Positions 41,412-50,529 of a stretch of 64,000 bases of DNA are shown piece after piece. The notes under the pieces were generated by a model. The model saw only the letters and a program-made list of their open reading frames with translations. It ran no database searches and was not told where the DNA came from. This DNA is from Serinicoccus marinus DSM 15273. GTDB taxonomy: Bacteria; Actinomycetota; Actinomycetes; Actinomycetales; Dermatophilaceae. Where the stretch lies: NCBI RefSeq assembly GCF_008386315.1, contig NZ_CP043808.1, forward strand, positions 2,232,001 through 2,296,000, given 5' to 3'. Numbering within the stretch: position 1 is the first letter of the stretch; each line of letters begins with the position of its first letter. A program made the translations under genes and the position numbers.

Positions 41412-42596
41412 TCAGCGGGCGGGGAGCCCGAGGCCGCGGGCGATGACCATCCGCTGCACCTCCGAGGTGCCCTCGCCGATCTCGAGGATCTTGGCGTCGC
41501 GGTAGAAGCGGGCGACCGGGTACTCCTCCATGAAGCCGTTGCCGCCGAAGAGCTGGGTGGCGATCCGGGTCGAGGTGACCGCTGCCTCGGTGGAGTAGAG
41601 CTTGGCGACCGCCGCCGCCTGCTTGACCTCGGCGACCGAGCGGCGCCCGGCCTCCTGCTCGTCCTTGAGCCAGGCCGCCTTGTAGGTGAGCAGCCGCGCC
41701 GCCTCGACCATGACCGCCAGGTCCGAGATCTGGAAGGAGACGCCCTGGTTGACCGCGATCGGCTTGCCGAAGGCGGTGCGCTCCTGGCTGTAGGCCGTGC
41801 ACTCCTCGAGCATCCGCTGGGCGCAGCCGAGCGCGAGCGCCGAGATCGCGATCCGGCCATCGTCGAGGGTCTTGAGGAACTGCTTGAAACCCTCGCCGCG
41901 CTCGCCGAGCAGGTGGTCCTCGGGCACCCGGCAGTCCTCGAAGCTCAGGCCGTGGGTGTCGGAGATGTGCCAGCCGAGCTTGCGGTAGGACGGCTCGACG
42001 ACGAAGCCGTCGGTGCCGGCGGGGATCATGATCGCGCTGATCTCCGGCCGGCCGTTCTCGTCCTCGCCGGTCTTGGCGGTGACAGTGACCACGGAGGTGA
42101 TGTCGGTGCCGGAGTTGGTGATGAAGGCCTTGGCGCCGTTGACCACCCACTGGCCGTCCTCGACCCGGGCTCGGGTCTTGCTGGCGGCGGCGTCCGAGCC
42201 GGCGTCCGGCTCGGTCAGCCCGAAGCCCGCGAGGGTCTTGCCGGCGAGCAGGTCGGGGAGCCAGCGCTCCTTCTGCTCCTGGGTGCCGTAGGACAGGATC
42301 GGGTTGATGCCCAGACCGACGCCGGCGGACAGGGTGATGCCGATCGACTGGTCGACGCGACCGAGCTCCTCGATCGCGAGGCAGGTATACGTGAAGCCGC
42401 CGTGCTCGGTGCCCGCGCCGCCGAACTCCTCGGGGGCGTTGAGACCGAACAGACCCAGCTCGCCCATCTTGGGGACGAGCTCGGTCGGGAAGTGGGAGTC
42501 CCTGTCCCACTTCTCCACGTGCGGCGCCACCTCCCCCTGCGCGAACTCGCGGACCAGGCCGCGGAACTCCTCATGATCCTGGGTCAGTTCGAACAT
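41412..42596 (-). CDS. Acyl-CoA dehydrogenase (isovaleryl/short-branched-chain type)
   Basis: A 394-residue FAD flavoprotein that oxidises an acyl-CoA to the 2,3-enoyl-CoA. Typical motifs are FGLTEPDAGSDAAASKTRA (flavin and substrate loop), NGAKAFITNSG, ERTAFGKPI and the C-terminal QLFGGNGFMEEYPVARFYRDAKILEIGEGTSEV. A glutamate in the last motif region is the usual catalytic base. Its place between a carboxylase beta gene and a MerR regulator suggests isovaleryl-CoA as substrate; this rests on context. Start ATG 42596 (MFELTQDHEEF); ATG 42608 is an alternative. It is divergent from merR. Confidence 0.9.
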   Translation of the reverse strand: MFELTQDHEEFRGLVREFAQGEVAPHVEKWDRDSHFPTELVPKMGELGLFGLNAPEEFGGAGTEHGGFTYTCLAIEELGRVDQSIGITLSAGVGLGINPILSYGTQEQKERWLPDLLAGKTLAGFGLTEPDAGSDAAASKTRARVEDGQWVVNGAKAFITNSGTDITSVVTVTAKTGEDENGRPEISAIMIPAGTDGFVVEPSYRKLGWHISDTHGLSFEDCRVPEDHLLGERGEGFKQFLKTLDDGRIAISALALGCAQRMLEECTAYSQERTAFGKPIAVNQGVSFQISDLAVMVEAARLLTYKAAWLKDEQEAGRRSVAEVKQAAAVAKLYSTEAAVTSTRIATQLFGGNGFMEEYPVARFYRDAKILEIGEGTSEVQRMVIARGLGLPAR

Positions 42597-42660
42597 CGCC
42601 GTCCGCATCCTCGCTCGCGCTCGGGGGGTGACGGGGGCTCCCGGCACCGTCCCTCCATCG

Positions 42661-42716
42661 TGCTTGACGTTGACGCGAAGGTCAAGCAAGATGGTCCCGG
42701 ACGACTTGACGTAAGG
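42661..42716. promoter_or_regulatory. Operator-like dyad between acyl-CoA dehydrogenase and merR
   Basis: TGCTTGAC (42661-42668) and GTCAAGCA (42681-42688) are perfect complements with a 12-base spacer holding another TTGACG. A further CTTGACGTAAGG lies at 42705-42716 and ends in the merR ribosome binding site. The TTGACGTxxACG style resembles published LiuR-type (MerR) sites for branched-chain catabolism, as I recall them. It lies in the shared divergent promoter. Confidence 0.6.
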
Positions 42717-42722
42717 ACAACC

Positions 42723-43109
42723 ATGACCGACGCCACCACGACGTGGACCATCGCCCAGATGGCCGACGACTACGACGTCACCCACCGGGCGCTGCGCCAC
42801 TACGAGCACCTCGGCCTGCTCGGGCCCGACCGCGAGGGGCAGCGCCGCATCTACCACCGCCGCGAGCGCACCCGCCTCGCGCTCATCCTCCGCGGGCGCC
42901 GGCTGGGCTTCTCGCTCGAGGAGATCGCCACCATCCTCGACATGTACGACGACCAGCCGGGCGAGGTCGGTCAGCTGCGCTACCTGCTCTCGCAGATCGG
43001 CGACCGTCGCCAGGACCTGGAGCGGCGCCGCCGCGACATCGAGGACAGCCTGCGCGAGCTGGACGAGCTGGAGCAGCGCTGCGCCGAGGACGTCGCGCGG
43101 CTGTCCTGA
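42723..43109 (+). CDS. MerR family regulator, LiuR-like
   Basis: A 128-residue MerR protein: the N-terminal [30 protein letters not shown], wing [30 protein letters not shown] and a long C-terminal coiled coil ([35 protein letters not shown]). No metal-binding cysteines occur where MerR has them. LiuR-type members control leucine and fatty-acid degradation, often with acyl-CoA-related effectors. Start ATG 42723 with AAGGA upstream. It is divergent from the acyl-CoA dehydrogenase and followed by the carboxylase alpha gene on the same strand. Confidence 0.87.
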   Translation: MTDATTTWTIAQMADDYDVTHRALRHYEHLGLLGPDREGQRRIYHRRERTRLALILRGRRLGFSLEEIATILDMYDDQPGEVGQLRYLLSQIGDRRQDLERRRRDIEDSLRELDELEQRCAEDVARLS

Positions 43110-43196
43110 GCAGCGGCGACCGCTGCCGGCGAGGTCTGCGGGCGCGCGCCGGAGTCGCGCGCGTCGGGCATACCCCTGGGGCTAGGGTGACCCCCA

Positions 43197-44979
43197 TGCC
43201 GATCAGCAAGGTCCTCATAGCCAACCGCGGCGAGATCGCCGTGCGCATCGCCCGCGCCTGCGCCGACGCGGGCCTGGGCTCGGTGGCGGTCTACGCCGAG
43301 CCCGACCGCGACGCGCTGCACGTGAAGGTGGCGGACGAGGCCTACGCGCTGGGCGGCAGCACCCCCGGCGAGTCCTACCTGCTGCAGGAGAAGCTGCTCG
43401 ATGTCGCGCGGCAGGCGGGGGCGAACGCGGTGCACCCGGGCTACGGCTTCCTCGCGGAGAACGCCTCCTTCGCCCAGGCCGTCATCGACGCCGGGCTGAC
43501 CTGGATCGGCCCCTCCCCCGAGGCGATCGACTCGCTCGGCGACAAGGTCAAGGCCCGGCACATCGCGCTGGAGGCGGAGGCGCCGCTCGTGCCCGGCACG
43601 ACCGACCCGGTCGACGGGCCGGACGAGGTCGTGGCCTTCGCGACCGAGCACGGCCTGCCGGTCGCGATCAAGGCGGCCTACGGCGGCGGGGGCCGCGGCC
43701 TCAAGGTCGCCCGCACGATGGAGGAGATCCCCGACCTGTTCGACTCCGCGGTGCGCGAGGCGGTCACCGCCTTCGGCCGCGGCGAGTGCTTCGTCGAGCG
43801 CTTCCTCGACCGCCCGCGGCACGTCGAGACCCAGTGCCTGGCCGACCAGCACGGCAACGTCGTCGTCGTCTCGACCCGCGACTGCTCGCTGCAGCGGCGC
43901 AACCAGAAGCTCGTCGAGGAGGCGCCGGCGCCGTTCCTGAGCGAGGAGCAGCACGCCGAGCTGGTGCGGGCGAGCAAGGCCATCCTGCGGCAGGCGGGCT
44001 ACGTCGGCGCCGGGACCTGCGAGTTCCTCGTCGGGCCGGAGGGTGACATCTCCTTCCTGGAGGTCAACACCCGGCTGCAGGTGGAGCACCCGGTGACCGA
44101 GGAGGTCACCGGCGTCGACCTGGTGCGCGAGCAGTTCCGCATCGCCGACGGCGAGGAGCTCGGCTACGACGACCCGGTGCCGCACGCGCACTCCTTCGAG
44201 TTCCGGCTCAACGCCGAGGACGCCGGTCGCGACTTCATGCCCGCGCCGGGGACGGCGCTGGTCTTCCGGCCCCCGTCGGGACCGGGCGTGCGGCTCGACT
44301 CCGGCGTCCTCGAGGGCGACACACGGTGGCCGGCGCCTTCGACTCGATGCTCGCCAAGCTCATCGTCACCGGGCGGACCCGGCAGCAGGCGCTGGAGCGC
44401 TCGCGCCGGGCGCTCGCCGAGTTCGAGCTGGAGGGTATGCCCACCGTGCTCGCCTTCCACCGGGCCGTGGTCGCCGACCCCGCGTTCGCCCCAGAGGACG
44501 CGGACCAGCCCTTCACCGTGCATACCCGCTGGATCGAGACCGACTTCGACAACACGATCGAGCCCTACTCCGGGCCGACCGCCGAGGACCCGGGCGAGCA
44601 GGGCGAGCGGCAGAACCTCGTCGTCGAGGTCGGCGGCCAGCGGCTCGAGGTCTCGCTGCCCGCCGGGCTGTCGCTCGGCGGTGGCGGCGGTGCCGCGTCC
44701 GGCGGCGGCCGGCGCAAGGCGCCCAAGCGCTCCCGCGGCGGCGGTGGCGCGGCGGCGGCCTCGGGTGACGCGGTGACCGCGCCGATGCAGGGCACGATCG
44801 TCAAGATCGCGGTCGAGGAGGGCCAGAGCATCGCCGAGGGCGACGTCGTCGTCGTGCTGGAGGCGATGAAGATGGAACAGCCGATCAAAGCGCACAAGGG
44901 CGGCACCGTCACCGGCCTGTCCGCCGCCGTCGGCGACACCGTCACCAACGGCGCCGCCATCTGCGAGCTCAAGGACTGA
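43197..44979 (+). CDS. Acyl-CoA carboxylase alpha subunit (biotin carboxylase plus biotin carrier), frame broken once
   Basis: About 594 residues. Biotin carboxylase core: [21 protein letters not shown]-grasp loop [34 protein letters not shown] and [18 protein letters not shown]. After a Gly/Arg-rich linker ([19 protein letters not shown]) comes the biotinyl domain with EAMKMEQ, lysine at about 559. The frame breaks near 44322: the region reads GACACACGG where the family expects the text GDTVxGAFDSML, so one base is lost or two are gained. Start ATG 43197. The length fits the general actinobacterial alpha subunit, which can serve several beta subunits, including possibly the carboxyltransferase at 3925. 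Confidence 0.92.
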
Positions 44980-44998
44980 CCGACACCCCGTCCGCCCT

Positions 44999-45085
44999 CC
45001 CCCACCGAGCGCCGCCCATGGTCGGCTCAACCCCCACCGAGCGCCGCCCATGGTTGCCCAGGACAACCACACGCGACGCCCGGTG
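44999..45085. repeat. 24-bp direct repeat and imperfect hairpin between convergent genes
   Basis: A perfect 24-base sequence occurs at 44999-45022 and again at 45031-45054; it ends GCGCCGCCCATGGT. The second copy runs into a stem TGGTTG (45051-45056), loop CCCAGGA, CAACCA (45064-45069). This extends imperfectly outward, pairing CCACCG with CGGTGG near 45080. It lies between the convergent bccA-type and lpdA genes and probably acts as a two-way terminator with a duplicated left arm. Confidence 0.55.
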
Positions 45086-45102
45086 GTATGCCTCGGGCCG
45101 GG

Positions 45103-46569
45103 TCAGTCGGCGATCTCGTGCAGCTGGCGGGCGGCCTCGGACAGCGAGCCGCTCATCGAGGGGTAGACCGTGAAGGTCGCCGAGAACTGGTCGACGTTGA
45201 GCCGGTTGGCGACGGCGAGCGCGATCGGGAAGATCAGCTCGCTGGCGCGCGGGGCCACGACCACTCCCCCGACGATCGTCGCGCTGCCGCTGCGGGCGAA
45301 GAGCTTGACGAAGCCGTCCTGCAGGTTCTGCATCTTGGCCCGCGGGTTCTTGGTCAGCGGCAGCATGACCGCGCGCGCGTCCACCCGCCCCTCGTCGACG
45401 TCGGCCTGGCTCACGCCGACCGTGGCGATCTCGGGGTCGGTGAAGATGTTGGAGCTCACCTTGCCCAGCGACAGCGGCGCCACCGCGTCACCGAGGGAGT
45501 GCGCCACCGCGATCCGGCCCTGCATCGCCGCGATCGAGGCGAGCGGGAAGACGCCGGTGCAGTCCCCCGCGGCATACACCCCGGGCGCGCTGGTGCGCGA
45601 GACCCGGTCGACCTCGATGTGCCCGGACGGGCTCACCCGGACACCGGCCTCCTCCAGCCCCATGTCCGAGGTGTTGGGGATCGATCCGACGGCGAGCAGC
45701 GCGTGGCTCCCCCTCACCTCGCGCCCGTCCTCTAGGGTCACGACCACGCCGTCCCCCTCGCGGCGCACGGCTCCGGCGCGCGACCGGTTGAGCACCGTCA
45801 TCCCCCGGCGCCGGAAGACCTCCTCCACGACGTTGGCCGCGTCGGCGTCCTCCCCCGGCAGCACCCGGTCGCGCGAGGAGATCAGCGTGACCTGGCACCC
45901 GAGCCCGAGGTAGGCGTGCGCCAGCTCGGCGCCGGTGACGCCGGACCCGATGACCACCAGGTGCTCAGGCAGCTCCTCGAGGTCCCAGATCTGCTGCCAG
46001 GTGAGGATGCGCTCGCCGTCCGGCTGCGCCGAGTCCAGCACCCGCGGGCGGGCACCGGTCGAGACGAGCACGAGGTCGGCCTCCACCTCGCGCCGGGTAT
46101 GCGCGTCGCCGCAGTCGTCGTCGTGCGGCGCCGGCTCCTCGCCGGACTCGACCTCGTCCACCCCCTCGACGATCTGCACCCGACCGTCCGGGAGCAGGCT
46201 GCCGGCGCCCTGCACGACCTCGACCCCGGCCGACTCCAGCCGCTCACCGATGTCGCGGCTCTGCGCCCGGGCGAGGTCGAGGATGCGTGAGTTGACGTCG
46301 GCGATGTGCGCGGTGACGCCCTGGTCGCCCGGCACCTGGGCGCCGTCGAAGTGCACGCCGATCCGCTTGGCGGCGCTGAACCGGTCCATGAAGTCGGCCG
46401 TCGCGATGAGCGCCTTGCTCGGCACGCAGTCGGTGAGCACCGCGGCCCCGCCCAGCCCGGAGCGTTCGACGACGGTCACCTCGGCACCGAGCTGCGCGGC
46501 GGCCAGGGCGGCCTCGTAGCCGCCGGGGCCACCACCGATGACGACGACGGACTTGTTGCCAGCACTCAC
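45103..46569 (-). CDS. lpdA: LpdA-type NAD(P)H quinone reductase (flavoprotein disulfide reductase family)
   Basis: A 488-residue FAD/NAD(P)H flavoprotein: N-terminal VVVIGGGPGGYEAALAAAQLG (FAD), a second GSGVTGAELAHAYLGLG (pyridine nucleotide) and AAGDCTGVFPLASIA. The redox motif is GGAAVLTDCVPSK: only the second cysteine of the usual CxxxxC pair remains. The C-terminal His-Pro of lipoamide dehydrogenases is replaced by YPSMSGS. These losses match the mycobacterial LpdA group, which reduces quinones rather than lipoamide. An acidic insert (EVESGEEPAPHDDDCGDAHT) is unusual. GTG 46569 is preferred. It is divergent from the phosphorylase gene. Confidence 0.88.
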   Translation of the reverse strand: MSAGNKSVVVIGGGPGGYEAALAAAQLGAEVTVVERSGLGGAAVLTDCVPSKALIATADFMDRFSAAKRIGVHFDGAQVPGDQGVTAHIADVNSRILDLARAQSRDIGERLESAGVEVVQGAGSLLPDGRVQIVEGVDEVESGEEPAPHDDDCGDAHTRREVEADLVLVSTGARPRVLDSAQPDGERILTWQQIWDLEELPEHLVVIGSGVTGAELAHAYLGLGCQVTLISSRDRVLPGEDADAANVVEEVFRRRGMTVLNRSRAGAVRREGDGVVVTLEDGREVRGSHALLAVGSIPNTSDMGLEEAGVRVSPSGHIEVDRVSRTSAPGVYAAGDCTGVFPLASIAAMQGRIAVAHSLGDAVAPLSLGKVSSNIFTDPEIATVGVSQADVDEGRVDARAVMLPLTKNPRAKMQNLQDGFVKLFARSGSATIVGGVVVAPRASELIFPIALAVANRLNVDQFSATFTVYPSMSGSLSEAARQLHEIAD

Positions 46570-46600
46570 ACCCCTATCCAACCATCGCTACCCTGAGCCC

Positions 46601-47440
46601 ATGACTACTGGTGCAGCCCGAGACCTCGCCCTCGACGACCCCGCGACCGACCCGCTGGCGGTGGCGCAGGCGGCGGCCGACGTCATCGCCGAGCGGACCG
46701 GGGTGCCGCAGCACGACATCGCGCTCGTCCTCGGCTCCGGCTGGAAGCCCGCCGCCGACGCGCTCGGGCAGGCCGACGCCGAGATCGACCACGCCGACGT
46801 CCCCGGCTTCGCCGCGGCGGCGGTCGCCGGGCACTCCGGCACGATGCGCTCGATCCCGCTGGCGAACGGCCGGCGTGTGCTCGTCTACGGCACGCGCACC
46901 CACTTCTACGAAGGCAAGGGGGTGCGCTCCGTGGTCCACGCCGTGCGGACCGCCGCGGCCGCGGGCTGCTCCACCATCGTCCTCACCAACGGCTGCGGCG
47001 GACTGCGGCCGGAGTGGGCCCCGGGCACCCCGGTGCTCATCAAGGACCACATCAACCTCACCGCGACCTCGCCGGTCGAGGGGGCGAACTTCGTCGATCT
47101 CACCGACCTCTACTCCCCCCGCCTGCGCGACCTCGCCCGTGAGGTCGACGCCGACCTCGACGAGGGCGTCTACGTCCAGTTCTCCGGGCCGCACTACGAG
47201 ACCCCGGCCGAGGTCCAGATGGCCAAAGTGATGGGGGGTGACCTCGCCGGTATGTCGACCGCCCTGGAGGCGATCGCGGCGCGGCAGTCCGGGCTCGAGG
47301 TGCTGGGGGTCTCCCTGGTCACCAACCCGGCCGCGGGGATCAGCGAGACCCCGCTGGACCACCAGGAGGTCATCGACGCCGGCGCCGCGGCGGCGCAGCG
47401 CTGCGGCGAGCTGCTGGCCCGCATCGTCGAGCGCATCTGA
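46601..47440 (+). CDS. punA: Purine-nucleoside phosphorylase (trimeric type)
   Basis: A 279-residue enzyme that splits inosine and guanosine (and deoxy forms) into base and pentose-1-phosphate. Motifs are VLGSGWKPAADAL (phosphate loop), RTHFYEGKG, LTNGCGGLRPEW, the base-binding FSGPHYETPAEVQMAK (Glu in the active site) and GMSTALEAIAARQSG. The length and order are those of the trimeric class. ATG start at 46601. It is followed 48 bases later by a phosphohexomutase gene, a common nucleoside-salvage pair in which the mutase can interconvert pentose phosphates. Confidence 0.94.
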   Translation: MTTGAARDLALDDPATDPLAVAQAAADVIAERTGVPQHDIALVLGSGWKPAADALGQADAEIDHADVPGFAAAAVAGHSGTMRSIPLANGRRVLVYGTRTHFYEGKGVRSVVHAVRTAAAAGCSTIVLTNGCGGLRPEWAPGTPVLIKDHINLTATSPVEGANFVDLTDLYSPRLRDLAREVDADLDEGVYVQFSGPHYETPAEVQMAKVMGGDLAGMSTALEAIAARQSGLEVLGVSLVTNPAAGISETPLDHQEVIDAGAAAAQRCGELLARIVERI

Positions 47441-47488
47441 GCGCCACCGCCCCGACGCCCCCACTGACACGCACGAGAGGTGACCCCC

Positions 47489-49177
47489 GTGAGCGACCCG
47501 ACCGACCTGCTGCGCACCGCCCGCACCTGGCTGGAGGACGACCCCGACCCGGCGACCCGCGAGGAGCTGCAGCAGGTGCTCACCGCCGCCGAGGGCGGCG
47601 ACGACACCGCGCTGGCGGACCTCGAGGACCGCTTCAGCGCCTTCCTCGAGTTCGGCACCGCCGGCCTGCGCGGCCGGCTCGGGGCCGGGCCCAACCGGAT
47701 GAACCGCTCGGTCGTCATCCGCACCGCGGCCGGGTTGACGGCCTACCTCCGGGCGCGGCTGGCGGAGTCCGGCGACGCGACCCCGGGCCCCGCCGTGGTC
47801 GTCGGCTTCGACGCACGCCACCACTCCGACGTCTTCGCCCGCGACACCGCTGCCGTCGTCACCGCGGCCGGCGGGCGGGCGATGGTCCTGCCCCGGCCGC
47901 TGCCCACGCCCGTGCTGGCCTTCGCGATCCGGCACCTCGGGGCCGACGCCGGGGTCATGGTGACGGCGAGCCACAACCCGCCGGAGGACAACGGCTACAA
48001 GGTCTACCTCGGCGACGGCTCGCAGATCGTGCCTCCCGCCGACCGTGACATCGCCGAGCAGATCGACGCGGTCACCGCGACCGCCGACGTGCCGCTCGCG
48101 CAGGACGGCTGGGAGACCCTCGGCGAGGAGGTCCTCGAGTCCTACCTCGCGGCCGCGGTCGCCGTGCTCGACCCGACCAGCCCGCGCGAGCTGTCGGTGG
48201 TGCACACCGCGCTGCACGGGGTCGGGTCCGAGGTCGTGCGCCGGGCCTTCGAGCAGGCCGGTTTCCCCGCCCCCGCGGCCGTGGCCACCCAGGCCGAGCC
48301 GGACCCGGACTTCCCGACCGTCGCCTTCCCGAACCCCGAGGAGAGCGGGGCCATCGACGCCGCCCTGGAGCTCGCCGAGCAGGTCGGCCCCGACCTCGTC
48401 ATCGCCAACGACCCGGACGCCGACCGGTGCGCGCTCGCGGTCCGCGACGGCGACGGCTGGCGGATGCTGCGCGGCGACGAGGTCGGTGCGCTGCTCGGCC
48501 AGCACGTCATCGACCGCGGGCGCGCCGGCGGCGACCGCCCGGTCCTCGCCCGCTCCATCGTCTCCTCCCGGTTGCTCGGCGCGATGGCCCGGTATGCCGG
48601 GCTGCAGGGCGAGGAGACGCTCACGGGGTTCAAGTGGATCGGCCGGGTCCCGGGGCTGGCCTACGGCTACGAGGAGGCCCTGGGCTACTGCGTCGACCCG
48701 GCGACCGTGCCGGACAAGGACGGCGTCACCGCGGCGCTCCTGGCCGCCGAGCTGACCGCCACCCTCGCGCAGCAGGGCCGCACCCTCGCGGACCTGCTCG
48801 ACGACCTGGCGCAACGGCACGGCGTGCACCAGACCGACGCCTTCTCGGTGCGGGTGAGCGACCTGGCGCAGATCCCGCCGGTCATGGCGCGGCTGCGGGA
48901 GCAGCCGCCGCAGGAGCTGGGCGGCGTCCCGGTGGCCCGGGCCGAGGACCTCGCGGACGGTGTCGACGGGCTGCCGCCGACCGACGGGCTGCGCTTCCTG
49001 CTCGAGGACGACACCCGGGTCATCGTGCGGCCCAGCGGCACCGAGCCCAAGCTCAAGGTCTACCTCGAGGCCGTCGTGCCCGTCGAGGAGCGGGCCGCGC
49101 TGGCGGCGGCCCGGGACGAGGCGGCCCGACGGCTCGCGTCCGTGCGCGCCGGCATGGAGGAGCTCACCGCCGTCTGA
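47489..49177 (+). CDS. Phospho-sugar mutase (phosphoglucomutase/phosphomannomutase family, PGM2-like)
   Basis: A 562-residue alpha-D-phosphohexomutase. FGTAGLRGRLGAGPNRMN opens the fold, the catalytic phosphoserine is in VTASHNPPEDNGYKVY, the metal loop is NDPDADRCALAV, the sugar loop is GEETLTGFKWIG, and the phosphate site is RPSGTEPKLKVYLE. The PGM2-like length and position next to the purine phosphorylase and nucleoside genes suggest it converts ribose- or deoxyribose-1-phosphate to the 5-phosphate, feeding deoC. GTG 47489 is chosen because GAGAGG lies eight bases upstream; GTG 47480 overlaps that site. Confidence 0.9.
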   Translation: MSDPTDLLRTARTWLEDDPDPATREELQQVLTAAEGGDDTALADLEDRFSAFLEFGTAGLRGRLGAGPNRMNRSVVIRTAAGLTAYLRARLAESGDATPGPAVVVGFDARHHSDVFARDTAAVVTAAGGRAMVLPRPLPTPVLAFAIRHLGADAGVMVTASHNPPEDNGYKVYLGDGSQIVPPADRDIAEQIDAVTATADVPLAQDGWETLGEEVLESYLAAAVAVLDPTSPRELSVVHTALHGVGSEVVRRAFEQAGFPAPAAVATQAEPDPDFPTVAFPNPEESGAIDAALELAEQVGPDLVIANDPDADRCALAVRDGDGWRMLRGDEVGALLGQHVIDRGRAGGDRPVLARSIVSSRLLGAMARYAGLQGEETLTGFKWIGRVPGLAYGYEEALGYCVDPATVPDKDGVTAALLAAELTATLAQQGRTLADLLDDLAQRHGVHQTDAFSVRVSDLAQIPPVMARLREQPPQELGGVPVARAEDLADGVDGLPPTDGLRFLLEDDTRVIVRPSGTEPKLKVYLEAVVPVEERAALAAARDEAARRLASVRAGMEELTAV

Positions 49178-49216
49178 GACCACGGGAGCCTGCCCCCACC
49201 GGGCTAGGATCGGTGC

Positions 49217-49828
49217 GTGGAGCAGGACGACCAGGGACTCACCGGTGAGGTCATCGGTGTCTACCGGACCCTGCCGGCACGCGTCCTGGGCTGGCTCATG
49301 GTGGCCGGTGCCGCGGTCCTGGCCGCCCTGACGATCTGGGACGTCGGGTCGGGTCGCACCGAGGGCCTGCTGGGGGCGGTCGCCCTCGTCCTCGGCATCG
49401 CCGCCGTGGCCTGGGCTCTCTTCCTGCGACCGCACGTCGTGCTGCGCGAGGACGGCGTGCTGCTGGCCAACGTCGTGGCGGACACGTCCGTGCCCTTCGC
49501 CGCCGTCGACGAGATCACCCACCAGTGGGCGCTGGAGCTGCACGACACCGCCGGCCGGCGGCACAGCGCCTGGGCCGTGCCGGCCAAGCGGGAGCGCGTC
49601 CGGCGTCAGCAGATCGACGACTTCGCCGAGACCACCCGCCGGCGCGGCGACGCGGGAGCGACGGCGCAGGGGGTGGCCGACGAGGCGCAGCGCGCGCTGC
49701 AGCGCTGGCGGCTGGACGGCGGAGAGCTGCACGGTGGCCTCGAGGCGGCGCGGACGCGGCTGGCCTGGCCGGCGATCGTCGTCCTCGGGGCGGCGATCTG
49801 CCTGGCGCTCGTCGCGATCCTCGCCTGA
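49217..49828 (+). CDS. PH-domain-like membrane protein of unknown function
   Basis: A 203-residue protein with two helices near the N-terminus (VLGWLMVAGAAVLAALTIW and LLGAVALVLGIAAVAWALFL). Then a bacterial-PH-like beta segment follows (RPHVVLREDGVLLANVVADTSVPFAAVDEI), then a charged helix and a C-terminal membrane anchor (LAWPAIVVLGAAICLALVAIL). This layout is common in actinobacterial membrane proteins without known role. GTG start at 49217. It stands between the mutase and the uridine kinase-like gene, all on one strand. Confidence 0.7.
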   Translation: MEQDDQGLTGEVIGVYRTLPARVLGWLMVAGAAVLAALTIWDVGSGRTEGLLGAVALVLGIAAVAWALFLRPHVVLREDGVLLANVVADTSVPFAAVDEITHQWALELHDTAGRRHSAWAVPAKRERVRRQQIDDFAETTRRRGDAGATAQGVADEAQRALQRWRLDGGELHGGLEAARTRLAWPAIVVLGAAICLALVAILA

Positions 49829-49872
49829 GCAGCCGTCGGTGCCCGTCGGGCACCCTCCTAGACTGTCCGCCC

Positions 49873-50529
49873 ATGGACCCGGCCCCTCCTCCTGCCCGCG
49901 TGCTCGTCCTCGCCGGCCCCAGCGGCGCCGGGAAGTCACGGCTCGCCTCCCGCCTGCACGCCCGCCACGGCTGGCCCGTGGTCCAGCTCGACGACTTCTA
50001 CCGCGAGGGCACGGACACCGGTCTGCCGATGAGTCCTCTGGGCCTGCCGGACTGGGACCACGTCGACTCGTGGGACGGCGAGGCCGCCCTGGACGCGCTC
50101 GAGCAGCTGTGCCGCGAGGGCATCGCGCAGATGCCGGTCTACGACATCGGCCGCTCGGCCGTCAGCGGCGCCCACGAGGTGCGCCGCGACGGGCATACCG
50201 TCGTCGTCGCGGAGGGGATCTTCGCCGCCCACGTCGTGGCCGGGCTGCGCGAGCGTGGCCTGCTCGCGGGTGCCTGGTGCATCCGCAACCAGCCCTGGAA
50301 GACCTTCGCCCGGCGCCTGGCGCGCGACCTCGCCCAGCGCCGCAAGCCCCCACTCACCCTGTGGCGGCGGGGTCACGTCCTGCGCCGCGCCGAGCCGGGT
50401 ATCGTGGCCGCACAGCAGGCGCTCGGTGCCGCACCGATGACCGCGCGCGAGGCAATGGCTCGGGCCGGGGGACTCCAGCGACCACCGGCGACGCAGCCAC
50501 GAGAGACCGACCGAGGAGGAGGGGGATGA
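49873..50529 (+). CDS. Uridine kinase-like P-loop kinase
   Basis: A 218-residue protein with Walker A LVLAGPSGAGKSRL near residue 12, then VVQLDDFYREGTD (the DDFY motif of uridine/phosphoribulokinase-type enzymes) and WDHVDSWDGEAAL. A VVVAEGIFAAH strand serves as Walker B, with a lid-like RRLARDLAQRRKPP. It likely phosphorylates uridine/cytidine or a related small molecule, in keeping with the nucleoside genes around it; the exact substrate is not shown. ATG start at 49873. Its stop overlaps the next gene (ATGA). Confidence 0.82.
   Translation: MDPAPPPARVLVLAGPSGAGKSRLASRLHARHGWPVVQLDDFYREGTDTGLPMSPLGLPDWDHVDSWDGEAALDALEQLCREGIAQMPVYDIGRSAVSGAHEVRRDGHTVVVAEGIFAAHVVAGLRERGLLAGAWCIRNQPWKTFARRLARDLAQRRKPPLTLWRRGHVLRRAEPGIVAAQQALGAAPMTAREAMARAGGLQRPPATQPRETDRGGGG

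Noticed and set aside
46574..49939. A 1,121-codon open frame on the minus strand
   Set aside because: It is the antisense shadow of the purine phosphorylase and mutase genes, rich in Arg, Gly, His and Val, with no domain; such frames are expected at this GC content.
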